Source: a virus
DNA length: 27,778 bases
Strand: one strand, 5' to 3'
IMG/VR virus record: IMGVR_UViG_3300033571_008366
Span: 1 to 27,778 of that record
In this document: in pieces, positions 7,411 to 15,058 of the stretch
How the letters are laid out: each line of letters begins with the position of its first letter
Position numbering within the stretch: the stretch's first letter is position 1
Made by a program: the position numbers and the translations under genes
Notes under the pieces: generated by a model
What the model saw: the letters and a program-made list of their open reading frames with translations, nothing else
What the model was told of the DNA's origin: nothing
Databases searched by the model: none

Positions 7411-10400
7411 TGCTTGGGAAAAAGCGCCAGCGACTGCTGCTTCCAGCCGATAGAGAAATTATTTCAATACTTGGCGTTACGGAGCAGGAGTATAGAGACT
7501 TCCTGTTGGAACAAGAGCGATTTCATAGGCAGCGACCGGCAAAGGGGCCAGTTGCTTCAGCAGTTCCCTTTACCGCCCCTTTGGCTGCGGCTGGCCCACC
7601 TGGACTTGTCGCATCTATATTAATCAATTTAGCAATTGCCGCTGTACTCACTGCTGTTTCGTATCTACTTCGTCCCAGGCAAACGCAACCCAAGAAGCCG
7701 GGAGAGCTGAGGCAGCAACAGCAGCAAGGACAGTCTATTGTAAGTAGAACTGAGTTTACACCAAAGCAGGGAATTTCCAGCACTCAAGATGTAGTTGAGC
7801 TTGGCGCAACCATTCCCGTCGTTTGGGCTAACCGTGAAACCATTGGTGACTCAACTTACGGCGGGGTGCGTGTTAACTGCCCAATGATTTGGTCGCAGAT
7901 GTACTCTCTTGGCGGAAGTCAAATGCTAAGAGCGATTTACCTTGTTGGGGAGGCTTCTGTTTCTGGTATTGATCCCCAGCAGTGTGCCTTTGGCGAAAAC
8001 TTATTAAGTGCCTACGATCTTGGTGCTGCTGGCGAATCGAGCGCAAGGATCACGATTTATCATCGGCCTGATGGTGGCCGCATTCGTTCAACTGATCGGA
8101 TTGCTGGAAGGCTTGCAAGCAGTGATCCAGGTAACTCTGAAAATCTTGGAGCGGCTGACGTATTTCAAGTTCGCGGACTTAATAATGCTTGGGTTCCTGC
8201 AACCAGCTATACATACCGGCCAAGCAGTCAAAACATATTTGGTGTTTACTCGCCAATTGGTAACGGCTTAGCTTATCGACTCAATCCGTCGATGCGCCCA
8301 GCTCTTAACGTAAACATTGTCCAAGCTTCACAGTATTGGACTGCTAGAGGGTATTCCCAGATTCAGTGCTCTCCCGATAATTCAGCATTGGTTCAGCGAC
8401 AAAAGAACGATTCTATCAACCAGAGCCGAGCCGGACTTATCACGCTTCGCCGCAATGGTTCAGTCATTACCGACAGCAACTTACTTGTCGATGACGAATT
8501 GGACTACCTGCTTGATTCTGCCACTTCGGCTGCAGAATCTTTTACTAGCGGTAATTTCTCAGAACTAAAAGGTGACATTGGCGCTGCCGTTGCTGGCAGG
8601 CAACGTCAATGGGATGACTCGATCATTGTTGGAGAAACCTATCGAATCGGGTCTGCAATTGGAATTTGCAAGTCCAGGACGCCATCAGATGATACATTTT
8701 ATTCTGATGTAGAAAATCAGCCGATTGGTGGTGGCGTTTCTGTCGTTGCAACCTTCATAATTGTATCTCCAGGAATATGTGATGTTCCTGGCTCTGGCGG
8801 GACAAGATGTGGCACGGCTGCACCGCATATTATGCGACTAGCCAGGGCAACGATTGCCATACCACAACCGGCTCAAGTTGTGGAAGTGGGCGGCAAATCA
8901 ACAGTTGGCATCAGGGTCAGTGGATTCTGCAACATTAAAGACTCTCCTAGCTACGAAAGGATCGACCTGAACGCTTGTCTTATTTACGACACCTTGCTGT
9001 TGGCGCCCAGGCAAATTCTTGACGTAACAATATTTCAGTCTGGTACAATTACGCAAATCGAAACTCGTTACAGCTTTTGGCGTTTGCGTTACAGGATTGC
9101 TGGTAGCTCTTCTAGTTGGTCTGAATTTCCGCAGTTGTTTGGCGTATCTGGAAGTACGCAGCAGCAGCAATACTGGTATAACCGCATTGAATTTCCTTCT
9201 CGTCAGCGCTGGGAACTTGAGTATTTACCAGTAAGTGGATGGGAAGTTCGTAGCAATGTTGCCAGCGGTCAGCTTGTGGTAATTGATGCACGGCTATCAA
9301 GCTTGTTGACGGTTACCGATGGCGTTGCCGTTGTCAGAGTACCCGGCACTTTTCTTGATCGTCAGAAATCAGAGTTTCAAATGCCTTGTACGATTCCATC
9401 AAGCGGAAACTTTGGAATTCCTTACGTTGATGGAGACAATATCGTAGATGACTGGGCGCGGTTAGCCGAGCAGTTCGTTTATGAGGAATTTTCCGCTAGC
9501 TGCACAAGTCCAGAGCATGAGATTTCTTACGTTAATGTTATTGATAATTCACCAGTTCCAGCAACCTACGACAATCTCACCCTTGTTGCTGTAAATATTC
9601 GTAGCTCAACAGAAGTATCAAACCTGGGCCAGTTTAGTGTTTATGTAAACCAAGGACTTGCAGCTTCTCATTCTTTCCCTGATTTACTTCTGACTGGTCT
9701 TACGAATACTCGCTACGGTGTTGGTACGATTGTAAGTCCAGAGCAAATTAACTACCCTTCTTTTGCTGCTGCTACAACCTGGACAAGAAACAGAAAATAC
9801 TTTTGGGATGGTGCATTGTCAAATCCAGTCAATATGCGTTCATGGGGAACAGATACAGCCGCCCTCTTCCTTCTTGATCTTGTAACAAAGAATGGAATAA
9901 GCTATCTGCAACCCGCTATCCTGTTTGACGAGACTGAGGAAGTAAAAGGATTGTTCAATGCTGGCGTTATTAAAGAAGGTACATTTAAGGTCAATTACTT
10001 TGATCAGGCTGATCGTCAACCAATTAGGGTGTCGGTCAAGTGGCGTGAAGAAAGGCGCTCAGAAGGCGATGGAAGCAATCGTGGTCTTTTTCCCGTTATT
10101 CGTGAAGTTACCGTAAGAGAAGCTGGCGTAAGCGATGCGGCACCTCTTGAAACAATAGACATGACAGATTTTTGCACCAGCGAAAAACATGCAATTGATG
10201 CCGCAAAGCTTAAGACAAGATTCAAGAGATTAATGACGCATCAGGTAACTTTTGAAGTTCCGCCACAGCAGGCAACTCTTGTTCCTGGGCGATGCTTCAA
10301 GCTTGCAATGGAAACAGTTAGCTACGCCGCTCCACGCAATGGTGTAATTCTAAAAGATGGTACAATTATCAATAATGATTCCATTACGGATGGCACATAC

Positions 10401-11021
10401 GATGTACTACTTTGGACTGGAGTTGGCGCTGTTCAGGAGACTCAGATAACAATAGTCAATGGTAAAGCTTTGAATCCGACTCAAGCTGTTTTTTGCATTG
10501 CTGAGGTTAATTCTGTTGAGCCTGTTTACAAAGTTCAAAGCATGGGATTTACGGAAGAAGGAACAATACAGGTTACTTCAATGTCGTGGCCGCTTGATGA
10601 AAGTGGATATAGCCAGGTGATTACAGGCTGGGATATTCCTGGCAACTGGGTGATAGACGGTGCAATCGGCACAACAGATCAACCGGGAATTATTTTGCAA
10701 TCGTTTGACGGGGTAACACTTATCGGTCCATCAACGCTAACCATTAACTCACCAGAAAACTATTCAGCCATAGTCAACGGTACTGGTGCTGGCTTTACTT
10801 ATTTCTGGTCTGGAGCTGGTTTAACGTTTGGAACGCCATCGGCTTCAATTACGACTATTTCAGCAACAAGCACAGGAGCCAAGACAGCAAACTGTGCCGT
10901 GACCCGTAACGGTGTCACGATTACCGCCAGCCATCCAATTCTGGCAGTATCAGCGTCCACATCTACAACGATTGGTGGTGTAACTGTTTCTGGCGCCGCG
11001 TCCCTCTCTCCTGGTTCCTAA
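7410..11021 (+). CDS. Tail tip attachment protein, gpJ-like, with C-terminal Ig-like domain
   Basis: This 1203-aa protein is close in size to lambda gpJ (1132 aa) and has the same place at the end of the tip genes. After a charged N terminus it has a hydrophobic segment (about residues 65-88, LVASILINLAIAAVLTAVSY), reminiscent of the gpI-type region of tail tip proteins. It is followed by a Gln-rich linker and then ELGATIPVVWANRETIG and GVRVNCPMIW, the entry motif of gpJ-family hub domains. The middle is a long series of beta-rich domains. The last about 90 residues (TLTINSPENYSAIVNGTGA onward) read like a PKD/Ig-like domain. It should form the central hub and carry adhesion domains. The start overlaps the previous stop (TAATG). 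The next gene begins 17 bases downstream in another frame and itself begins with an Ig-like domain. Confidence 0.75.
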   Translation: MLGKKRQRLLLPADREIISILGVTEQEYRDFLLEQERFHRQRPAKGPVASAVPFTAPLAAAGPPGLVASILINLAIAAVLTAVSYLLRPRQTQPKKPGELRQQQQQGQSIVSRTEFTPKQGISSTQDVVELGATIPVVWANRETIGDSTYGGVRVNCPMIWSQMYSLGGSQMLRAIYLVGEASVSGIDPQQCAFGENLLSAYDLGAAGESSARITIYHRPDGGRIRSTDRIAGRLASSDPGNSENLGAADVFQVRGLNNAWVPATSYTYRPSSQNIFGVYSPIGNGLAYRLNPSMRPALNVNIVQASQYWTARGYSQIQCSPDNSALVQRQKNDSINQSRAGLITLRRNGSVITDSNLLVDDELDYLLDSATSAAESFTSGNFSELKGDIGAAVAGRQRQWDDSIIVGETYRIGSAIGICKSRTPSDDTFYSDVENQPIGGGVSVVATFIIVSPGICDVPGSGGTRCGTAAPHIMRLARATIAIPQPAQVVEVGGKSTVGIRVSGFCNIKDSPSYERIDLNACLIYDTLLLAPRQILDVTIFQSGTITQIETRYSFWRLRYRIAGSSSSWSEFPQLFGVSGSTQQQQYWYNRIEFPSRQRWELEYLPVSGWEVRSNVASGQLVVIDARLSSLLTVTDGVAVVRVPGTFLDRQKSEFQMPCTIPSSGNFGIPYVDGDNIVDDWARLAEQFVYEEFSASCTSPEHEISYVNVIDNSPVPATYDNLTLVAVNIRSSTEVSNLGQFSVYVNQGLAASHSFPDLLLTGLTNTRYGVGTIVSPEQINYPSFAAATTWTRNRKYFWDGALSNPVNMRSWGTDTAALFLLDLVTKNGISYLQPAILFDETEEVKGLFNAGVIKEGTFKVNYFDQADRQPIRVSVKWREERRSEGDGSNRGLFPVIREVTVREAGVSDAAPLETIDMTDFCTSEKHAIDAAKLKTRFKRLMTHQVTFEVPPQQATLVPGRCFKLAMETVSYAAPRNGVILKDGTIINNDSITDGTYDVLLWTGVGAVQETQITIVNGKALNPTQAVFCIAEVNSVEPVYKVQSMGFTEEGTIQVTSMSWPLDESGYSQVITGWDIPGNWVIDGAIGTTDQPGIILQSFDGVTLIGPSTLTINSPENYSAIVNGTGAGFTYFWSGAGLTFGTPSASITTISATSTGAKTANCAVTRNGVTITASHPILAVSASTSTTIGGVTVSGAASLSPGS

Positions 11022-11038
11022 TTCCTGGATCACCTTTT

Positions 11039-11938
11039 ATGGCATCCGTAACTTCAACATATACAGCTACAATTTCTGGATCTGCCGCCGATGTAGCCTA
11101 TTCTTGGTCTGTGCCGGTGGTGCCAGCGGGCGGATTGGTACAATTCAGCACAACCAATACAAGGAGCGTTGTTGCCACATTTAGTGCTAATGGGGTCTAC
11201 GTTCTGCAGTGTCGCGTAACAAGCTCTTCGGCTGCCGATCAATCCCTTAATTTACCTGTTACCTTTAATACAAGCACCAATACATGCAACATTGCTAGCC
11301 ATTCTTTTTCAATAGGCAACGAAATCAGTTTCTTGTCTAATTCCGGCATACTACCTATTGGGTTACTTGAACGCACTCCTTACTATATTCTCTCAAGCGG
11401 TTTTACGTCAAATGCTTTTACGGTTGGAGTTGAACCAGGCGGCTCAGTTATTGATATAAGCGGCTCGGCTTCCGGCACCTACCGAGTAGTCAGGGTTGGA
11501 AGAACAGCTCTTTATACGGTTACAGTAAGTGGCATTACTGATTTAATTTCTGGAGGGCGAATTAGTATCAGCTTCACAACCGGAGTATTAGCGCAATTTG
11601 GTGTAGCTGATTTTACCATGAATGTCGGGAAGCTGGCGGAATTGCTGTCCGTACAGTTGTCTGAGCCGTCTTGGGTAAGGCTCTACCGATCAAGCGCACA
11701 GAGAGCGGCGGATACCAGGAGCAGTCCTGGCGGCACCTTGCAAGCAATGATAAATTTAAGAGACAACAAGCCTTATTCTGAAAACGTAACAACAACAGCA
11801 GGGCAAACAATTATCCAAAACCCAGTCTCAATACAGCAAGGAGACAGCTCTGGCCTTGTCTATGTTAGACTAATTAAGCAAAGTGCTGGGTCTTCGGTTG
11901 TTACGTTGACCATCACGATCTTCCCCCAAGAGGCTTAA
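11039..11938 (+). CDS. Ig-domain tail protein
   Basis: This 299-aa protein has three recognisable parts. Residues 1-75 look like a PKD/Ig-like domain (YTATISGSAADVAYSWS, FSANGVYVLQCRV), similar in style to the C terminus of the preceding gpJ-like protein. Residues about 82-150 carry the module IGNEISF, LPIGLLERTPYYILSSGF, EPGGSVIDISG, which matches the inserted module of the tail tube protein at 63. The C-terminal third (about 195-299) contains WVRLYRSSAQRAADTRSSPGG and ends VTLTITIFPQE, a pattern I associate with cyanophage tail proteins. It probably decorates the tail tip or links fibres to it. The start follows CACCTTTT with no Shine-Dalgarno sequence. Confidence 0.6.
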   Translation: MASVTSTYTATISGSAADVAYSWSVPVVPAGGLVQFSTTNTRSVVATFSANGVYVLQCRVTSSSAADQSLNLPVTFNTSTNTCNIASHSFSIGNEISFLSNSGILPIGLLERTPYYILSSGFTSNAFTVGVEPGGSVIDISGSASGTYRVVRVGRTALYTVTVSGITDLISGGRISISFTTGVLAQFGVADFTMNVGKLAELLSVQLSEPSWVRLYRSSAQRAADTRSSPGGTLQAMINLRDNKPYSENVTTTAGQTIIQNPVSIQQGDSSGLVYVRLIKQSAGSSVVTLTITIFPQEA

Positions 11939-11940
11939 TC

Positions 11941-12933
11941 ATGGCTGTTGTTGAAATTCCCCGTATCGCTCAGGCCCCGTGGAACATCGGGCAGGTTTGC
12001 GATGCAGTGAAGCAAGCGTTTATTGATGCCGGTCTGATGACCGACTGGTTTGATAGTTTCACCAATGGTGGCTACGAACATCGAGTACTGGAGATTACCT
12101 ATAACTCTAGTAAGACTTATGGTAAAACATATTACCAGTTTGTTTTTGGCGCTGATGGTGGCCAAGGTTCTGGTATCTGGGTTTTAACTAGTACGGGATG
12201 GAACGCTACCACGCATTACCCACGGGGGGCGGGTACTTCTGTTGGTACACAAGGGGTAGACTGGCGGGAGAATAGTGGCACTCTGAATCCCGGTGAAGGC
12301 ACTAAACTTATAAATCTTTCTACATCAATAAGTTTTTCAGTTACTAGCTACACATCAGGTGGTCGCGCTTTCTTCACGTTAAGGACGGGAACCGGGTGGG
12401 GTACTTTTACGATTGATCCAGCAGGGACAACGTTCCGGTCTTTCTTCGACTTAAACCTTGGATACCATAGTGGTATCTATGGCCTCAACATGGAAGATAG
12501 GAAACTTAATGTTGTTGCTCTTCATAGAAATACACGCGAGCTTTTGATTGGATCTTCAGTAGGTGGCATTGGCGGCGCCAACTATGGAGTGACAGTAAAC
12601 ATGTTTTGCTTACCAGTTAACTATCCCAATAACTACTACACTGCTTTCCCTGCAGCTGGTTTTGTCTTACCTGGCTGGACAACCAATCGAAACCCAAGCG
12701 CTGGCTCAAACTTCAACCCAATCTTCACTGGGCTCCGACTTACATCCATCCATGCCGCTGACCTTCCTTCAGATTTTGGCATAACAATGATCAAAAATAG
12801 CAACATCCTGGCTATCCAGGATAACGCAACAGTGACTCCTGGGGTAGAGGAGTATGAAATCCTTGCTTTCACTAATGGGGATGGCGGTGGCGGCGTCACG
12901 AACAGCCCAGCCTTCCTGGCCAGGACTATCTGA
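11941..12933 (+). CDS. Tail-associated protein of unknown fold
   Basis: This 330-aa protein is rich in Gly, Thr, Asn and aromatic residues, as expected for a beta-rich virion protein. The N terminus (APWNIGQVCDAVKQAFIDAG) is a helix that could anchor it to the tip, followed by VLEITYNSSKTYGKTYYQFVF. No catalytic motif, signal peptide or membrane segment is visible. It starts two bases after the stop of the Ig-domain gene, and its own stop overlaps the next start (TGATG), so it belongs to the tail operon. Its function is not recognised; a tip or adhesion structural role is inferred from context only. Confidence 0.6.
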   Translation: MAVVEIPRIAQAPWNIGQVCDAVKQAFIDAGLMTDWFDSFTNGGYEHRVLEITYNSSKTYGKTYYQFVFGADGGQGSGIWVLTSTGWNATTHYPRGAGTSVGTQGVDWRENSGTLNPGEGTKLINLSTSISFSVTSYTSGGRAFFTLRTGTGWGTFTIDPAGTTFRSFFDLNLGYHSGIYGLNMEDRKLNVVALHRNTRELLIGSSVGGIGGANYGVTVNMFCLPVNYPNNYYTAFPAAGFVLPGWTTNRNPSAGSNFNPIFTGLRLTSIHAADLPSDFGITMIKNSNILAIQDNATVTPGVEEYEILAFTNGDGGGGVTNSPAFLARTI

Positions 12934-13232
12934 TGGCTACAATCACCCACGAAGCGACTCAGGTAAACATCTCAGCAGGCCGGTGGGATGCAGCTATCTA
13001 TGCTGGCACAATTGCAGTCCAACGAGAACTTGGGCCTCAACAAAGGGTGGCCCCTACTGGGTCTACCGTCATAATCAATGGTGTCAATCCCGTAACCCCT
13101 GGCTATCAGACTGCTGGGGGGATCAACTATGTTACCGCTGGCTTTGACCCTGTTCTCCAGGCATATTTTCAGCAGCTATACGAAGTAAGGCTCCTTACAA
13201 CTGGGCAGATATGGCCAGTTGGGTACGGCTAA
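12933..13232 (+). CDS. Small tail-operon protein, unknown
   Basis: This 99-aa protein has no family I recognise. It is beta-rich in the middle (STVIINGVNPVTPGYQTAGG) and ends with a helix-like DPVLQAYFQQLYEVRLL. The ATG overlaps the upstream TGA (TGATG) and it reads in the same direction as all flanking tail genes. It is likely a small tail protein. Confidence 0.55.
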   Translation: MATITHEATQVNISAGRWDAAIYAGTIAVQRELGPQQRVAPTGSTVIINGVNPVTPGYQTAGGINYVTAGFDPVLQAYFQQLYEVRLLTTGQIWPVGYG

Positions 13233-13270
13233 AAATACTATTACACTTAAACCTCTGCGAACCCGATCCA

Positions 13271-13648
13271 ATGAGCGTCAACTTTCCAGCAATCCGACCC
13301 AGCAGCCGGGAATACCGTCCCCCAGCCGTCCCCATCACGGAAACCCGTTCGGAGGCTGGCACGACCTTTAGGAGGCGGCGTGGGAGCCTTGCGGTCGATG
13401 CTGGTGTCTCCCTGCGGTTTGATGTGCGCCCAGAGGCCGACTGGGAAGCGATAGAGGCAGCCTGGCTTGATTCTGATTGCGGGATGATTGACCTTGATCT
13501 GCCGTCAGAGATTTGGAAGCCTGGAAACGCACCTACTCTTCCTGGTTTGCGGTGGAGATTCATTCCAGATCAGCCGCCAGAAAAGTCAAGCGACAAGGAG
13601 CAACGCGCAAAGGTAAATATTACTGTTGAGCTGCGAGCTATTGCTTAG
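13271..13648 (+). CDS. Minor tail protein of the SSRxYxPxxxP type
   Basis: I start this at the internal ATG giving MSVNFPAIRPSSREYRPP (125 aa), because that is the usual N terminus of this family. An upstream in-frame ATG at 13211 would overlap the previous gene by 22 bases and add an unrelated 20-residue leader. The protein shows PSSREYRPPAVPITETRSEAG, then GVSLRFDVRPEADWEAIEAA and a C-terminal strand VNITVELRAI. Small proteins with this plan occur among tail genes of cyanophages. Their role is unknown, but they are probably structural and located at the tail tip. Gene order supports this: tip genes before it, tube-like paralogues after it. Confidence 0.6.
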   Translation: MSVNFPAIRPSSREYRPPAVPITETRSEAGTTFRRRRGSLAVDAGVSLRFDVRPEADWEAIEAAWLDSDCGMIDLDLPSEIWKPGNAPTLPGLRWRFIPDQPPEKSSDKEQRAKVNITVELRAIA

Positions 13649-13723
13649 TGAAAAATACATCAATTCCTTGCGCCTCCTTGGCCTCGCTATCATGTGGGCA
13701 GAGTCAATAAATGAGGTTCCACA

Positions 13724-14119
13724 ATGGCAGTGATCACCGGCTCTGGTGGGCAGCTTCGATTCAACGGAACGAAAGTTGCAAAGTGCAAGGACTTTAGCCT
13801 TGATGTTAGTCGAGACGCTATTGAAGATACAGCGCTTGGCTCGGATGATCGTACATTTGTGTCTGGACTGCGTGGAGCCAGTGGAAGCGCAACAATTATG
13901 TACGACCCAGAAGATACTGCAACCAGGAATCTTCTGAATTCAATCCTAAGCGATTCCAGTAGCACGGAACAAGTTGAATTCGTGCTCAATGCTGCACTTG
14001 GCAAAACAATGAAAGCATCGGCACTGATCACTCAGGTTGGTACGCCTGTTTCGGCGGGGGAAATTATTGCCTGCAGTGTTAACTTTCAAGTAACTGGCCC
14101 AATCGTTGGCACCTACTAA
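13724..14119 (+). CDS. Tail-tube-fold protein (copy B, minimal domain)
   Basis: At 131 aa this is the smallest of three proteins sharing a tail-tube core. It reads KDFSLDVSRDAIEDTALG, then SGLRGASGSATIMYDPED, then ATRNLLNSIL and finally IIACSVNFQVTGPI. These align in order with DWTFEITRSEIDVTTIG, ITGFADGTGSATVYMTDED, LANRMIEDVL and SVSINFRPAGPP of the protein at 63. It starts with a glycine-rich MAVITGSGGQLRF strand. A GAGG Shine-Dalgarno sequence lies about 8 bases before the ATG. It could be a tube terminator or initiator ring, a tip collar, or a second tube subunit. Its place after the tip genes argues against its being the main tube protein. Confidence 0.65.
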   Translation: MAVITGSGGQLRFNGTKVAKCKDFSLDVSRDAIEDTALGSDDRTFVSGLRGASGSATIMYDPEDTATRNLLNSILSDSSSTEQVEFVLNAALGKTMKASALITQVGTPVSAGEIIACSVNFQVTGPIVGTY

Positions 14120-15021
14120 TGGCAGTTCTTGGCGCTGGCGGAATCGTAAAACTTCGCCGAGATGCACCAGATCCGGTAACAATTGATTCTGATGCAATTA
14201 ATTCTGCATCCAACACGTTATCAAACTCAAGTATAGGTATTTGGAATGGTGACAGGGTAACCATTACTTGCGAGCGTGGAATCCCGTTTAATGCTGATGG
14301 AGACGGATTCGACTCCCCAGACGGACACGCAATGTACTTTGGGTCCAAGTGGCAACTCGGCCCAAATAGAATTCATATTACTAGCGACTCAAGTGCTTTT
14401 TATTCTCAAAACGATAACGCATTTTTTTATGTTACCGGACCAGTTGGTGAACCTACGACTTCTGCTGTTTACTACGCAAATAGAGATCAGCTAGATAGGC
14501 TGAGCTTTTATAGAAATCGAGGTGCTGCGCTTTCCGGCAGGATGGCTGATCGAATTCCCATTGGTAGCCTTGACTTTGGAACTCTTGAAATTAATGTAAA
14601 CATAAATGATACTGATTGGATGATTCAAGGAATGCTTGCTGAATGGTCACTGAATTTAACAGCTTCCGAGATTGACACAACTTCTGTCGGTGAGCGATTT
14701 GGCGATGCCGTTAAGTCAATTGTAAGTGGTAGCGGAACCATGGACTTTTTTATTGAAAGAGAAAGCAGTAGCACTCTCAGTGATGCAACCATGCTTTTGA
14801 ACCTTCTTCTTCTTACGGAAAAGGGATGCAAGGCGGACGGTGAGTTCTGGATGATTGACAATCGCTTGAGTCATAGAAAGCTCCTGCCTGGCGATTTGTA
14901 TTATGCTAGCGATTTAATGGTTACCAACGTAGCCATCAACACTCGCGCCGGGGAAGCGATTGTCGGTTCATTGAATTTCGTAACCGTTGGCGAGATTGCC
15001 CTGAGACAGGGAATTGAGTGA
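14119..15021 (+). CDS. Tail-tube-fold protein with N-terminal extension (copy C)
   Basis: This 300-aa protein shares its last 130 residues with the tail tube core: AEWSLNLTASEIDTTSVG, then SIVSGSGTMDFFIERE, then LSDATMLLNLLL and IVGSLNFVTVGEI. The first about 150 residues are a different beta-rich region (GIWNGDRVTITCERGIPF), in the place where the tube protein at 63 carries its insert. The ATG overlaps the previous stop (TAATG), so copies B and C are translated together and may form a heteromeric ring or cap. It is a structural tail protein by homology within the window; the exact position is inferred. Confidence 0.65.
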   Translation: MAVLGAGGIVKLRRDAPDPVTIDSDAINSASNTLSNSSIGIWNGDRVTITCERGIPFNADGDGFDSPDGHAMYFGSKWQLGPNRIHITSDSSAFYSQNDNAFFYVTGPVGEPTTSAVYYANRDQLDRLSFYRNRGAALSGRMADRIPIGSLDFGTLEINVNINDTDWMIQGMLAEWSLNLTASEIDTTSVGERFGDAVKSIVSGSGTMDFFIERESSSTLSDATMLLNLLLLTEKGCKADGEFWMIDNRLSHRKLLPGDLYYASDLMVTNVAINTRAGEAIVGSLNFVTVGEIALRQGIE

Positions 15022-15047
15022 TCACTGCTAGAGTGAACCAGCAGTGA
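15022..15047 (+). promoter_or_regulatory. Inverted repeat enclosing an extended -10 box upstream of the large fibre gene
   Basis: TCACTGCT (15022-15029) and AGCAGTGA (15040-15047) are perfect complements with a 10-base centre. TGCTAGAGT (15026-15034) has the form of an extended -10 element (TG, one base, TAGAGT). A second, nested 5-bp palindrome TCACT/AGTGA occupies 15022-15036. No T run follows, so it is not a classic terminator. It could be an operator over a promoter or a transcript hairpin ahead of the GTG start at 15059. Confidence 0.45.
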
Positions 15048-15058
15048 GTTAAAGCGGC

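Noticed and set aside
13211-13270. Upstream start (MASWVRLKILLHLNLCEPDP) for the minor tail protein at 13271
   Set aside because: It overlaps the previous gene, and the leader does not fit the family, which begins near MSVNFPAIRPSS.
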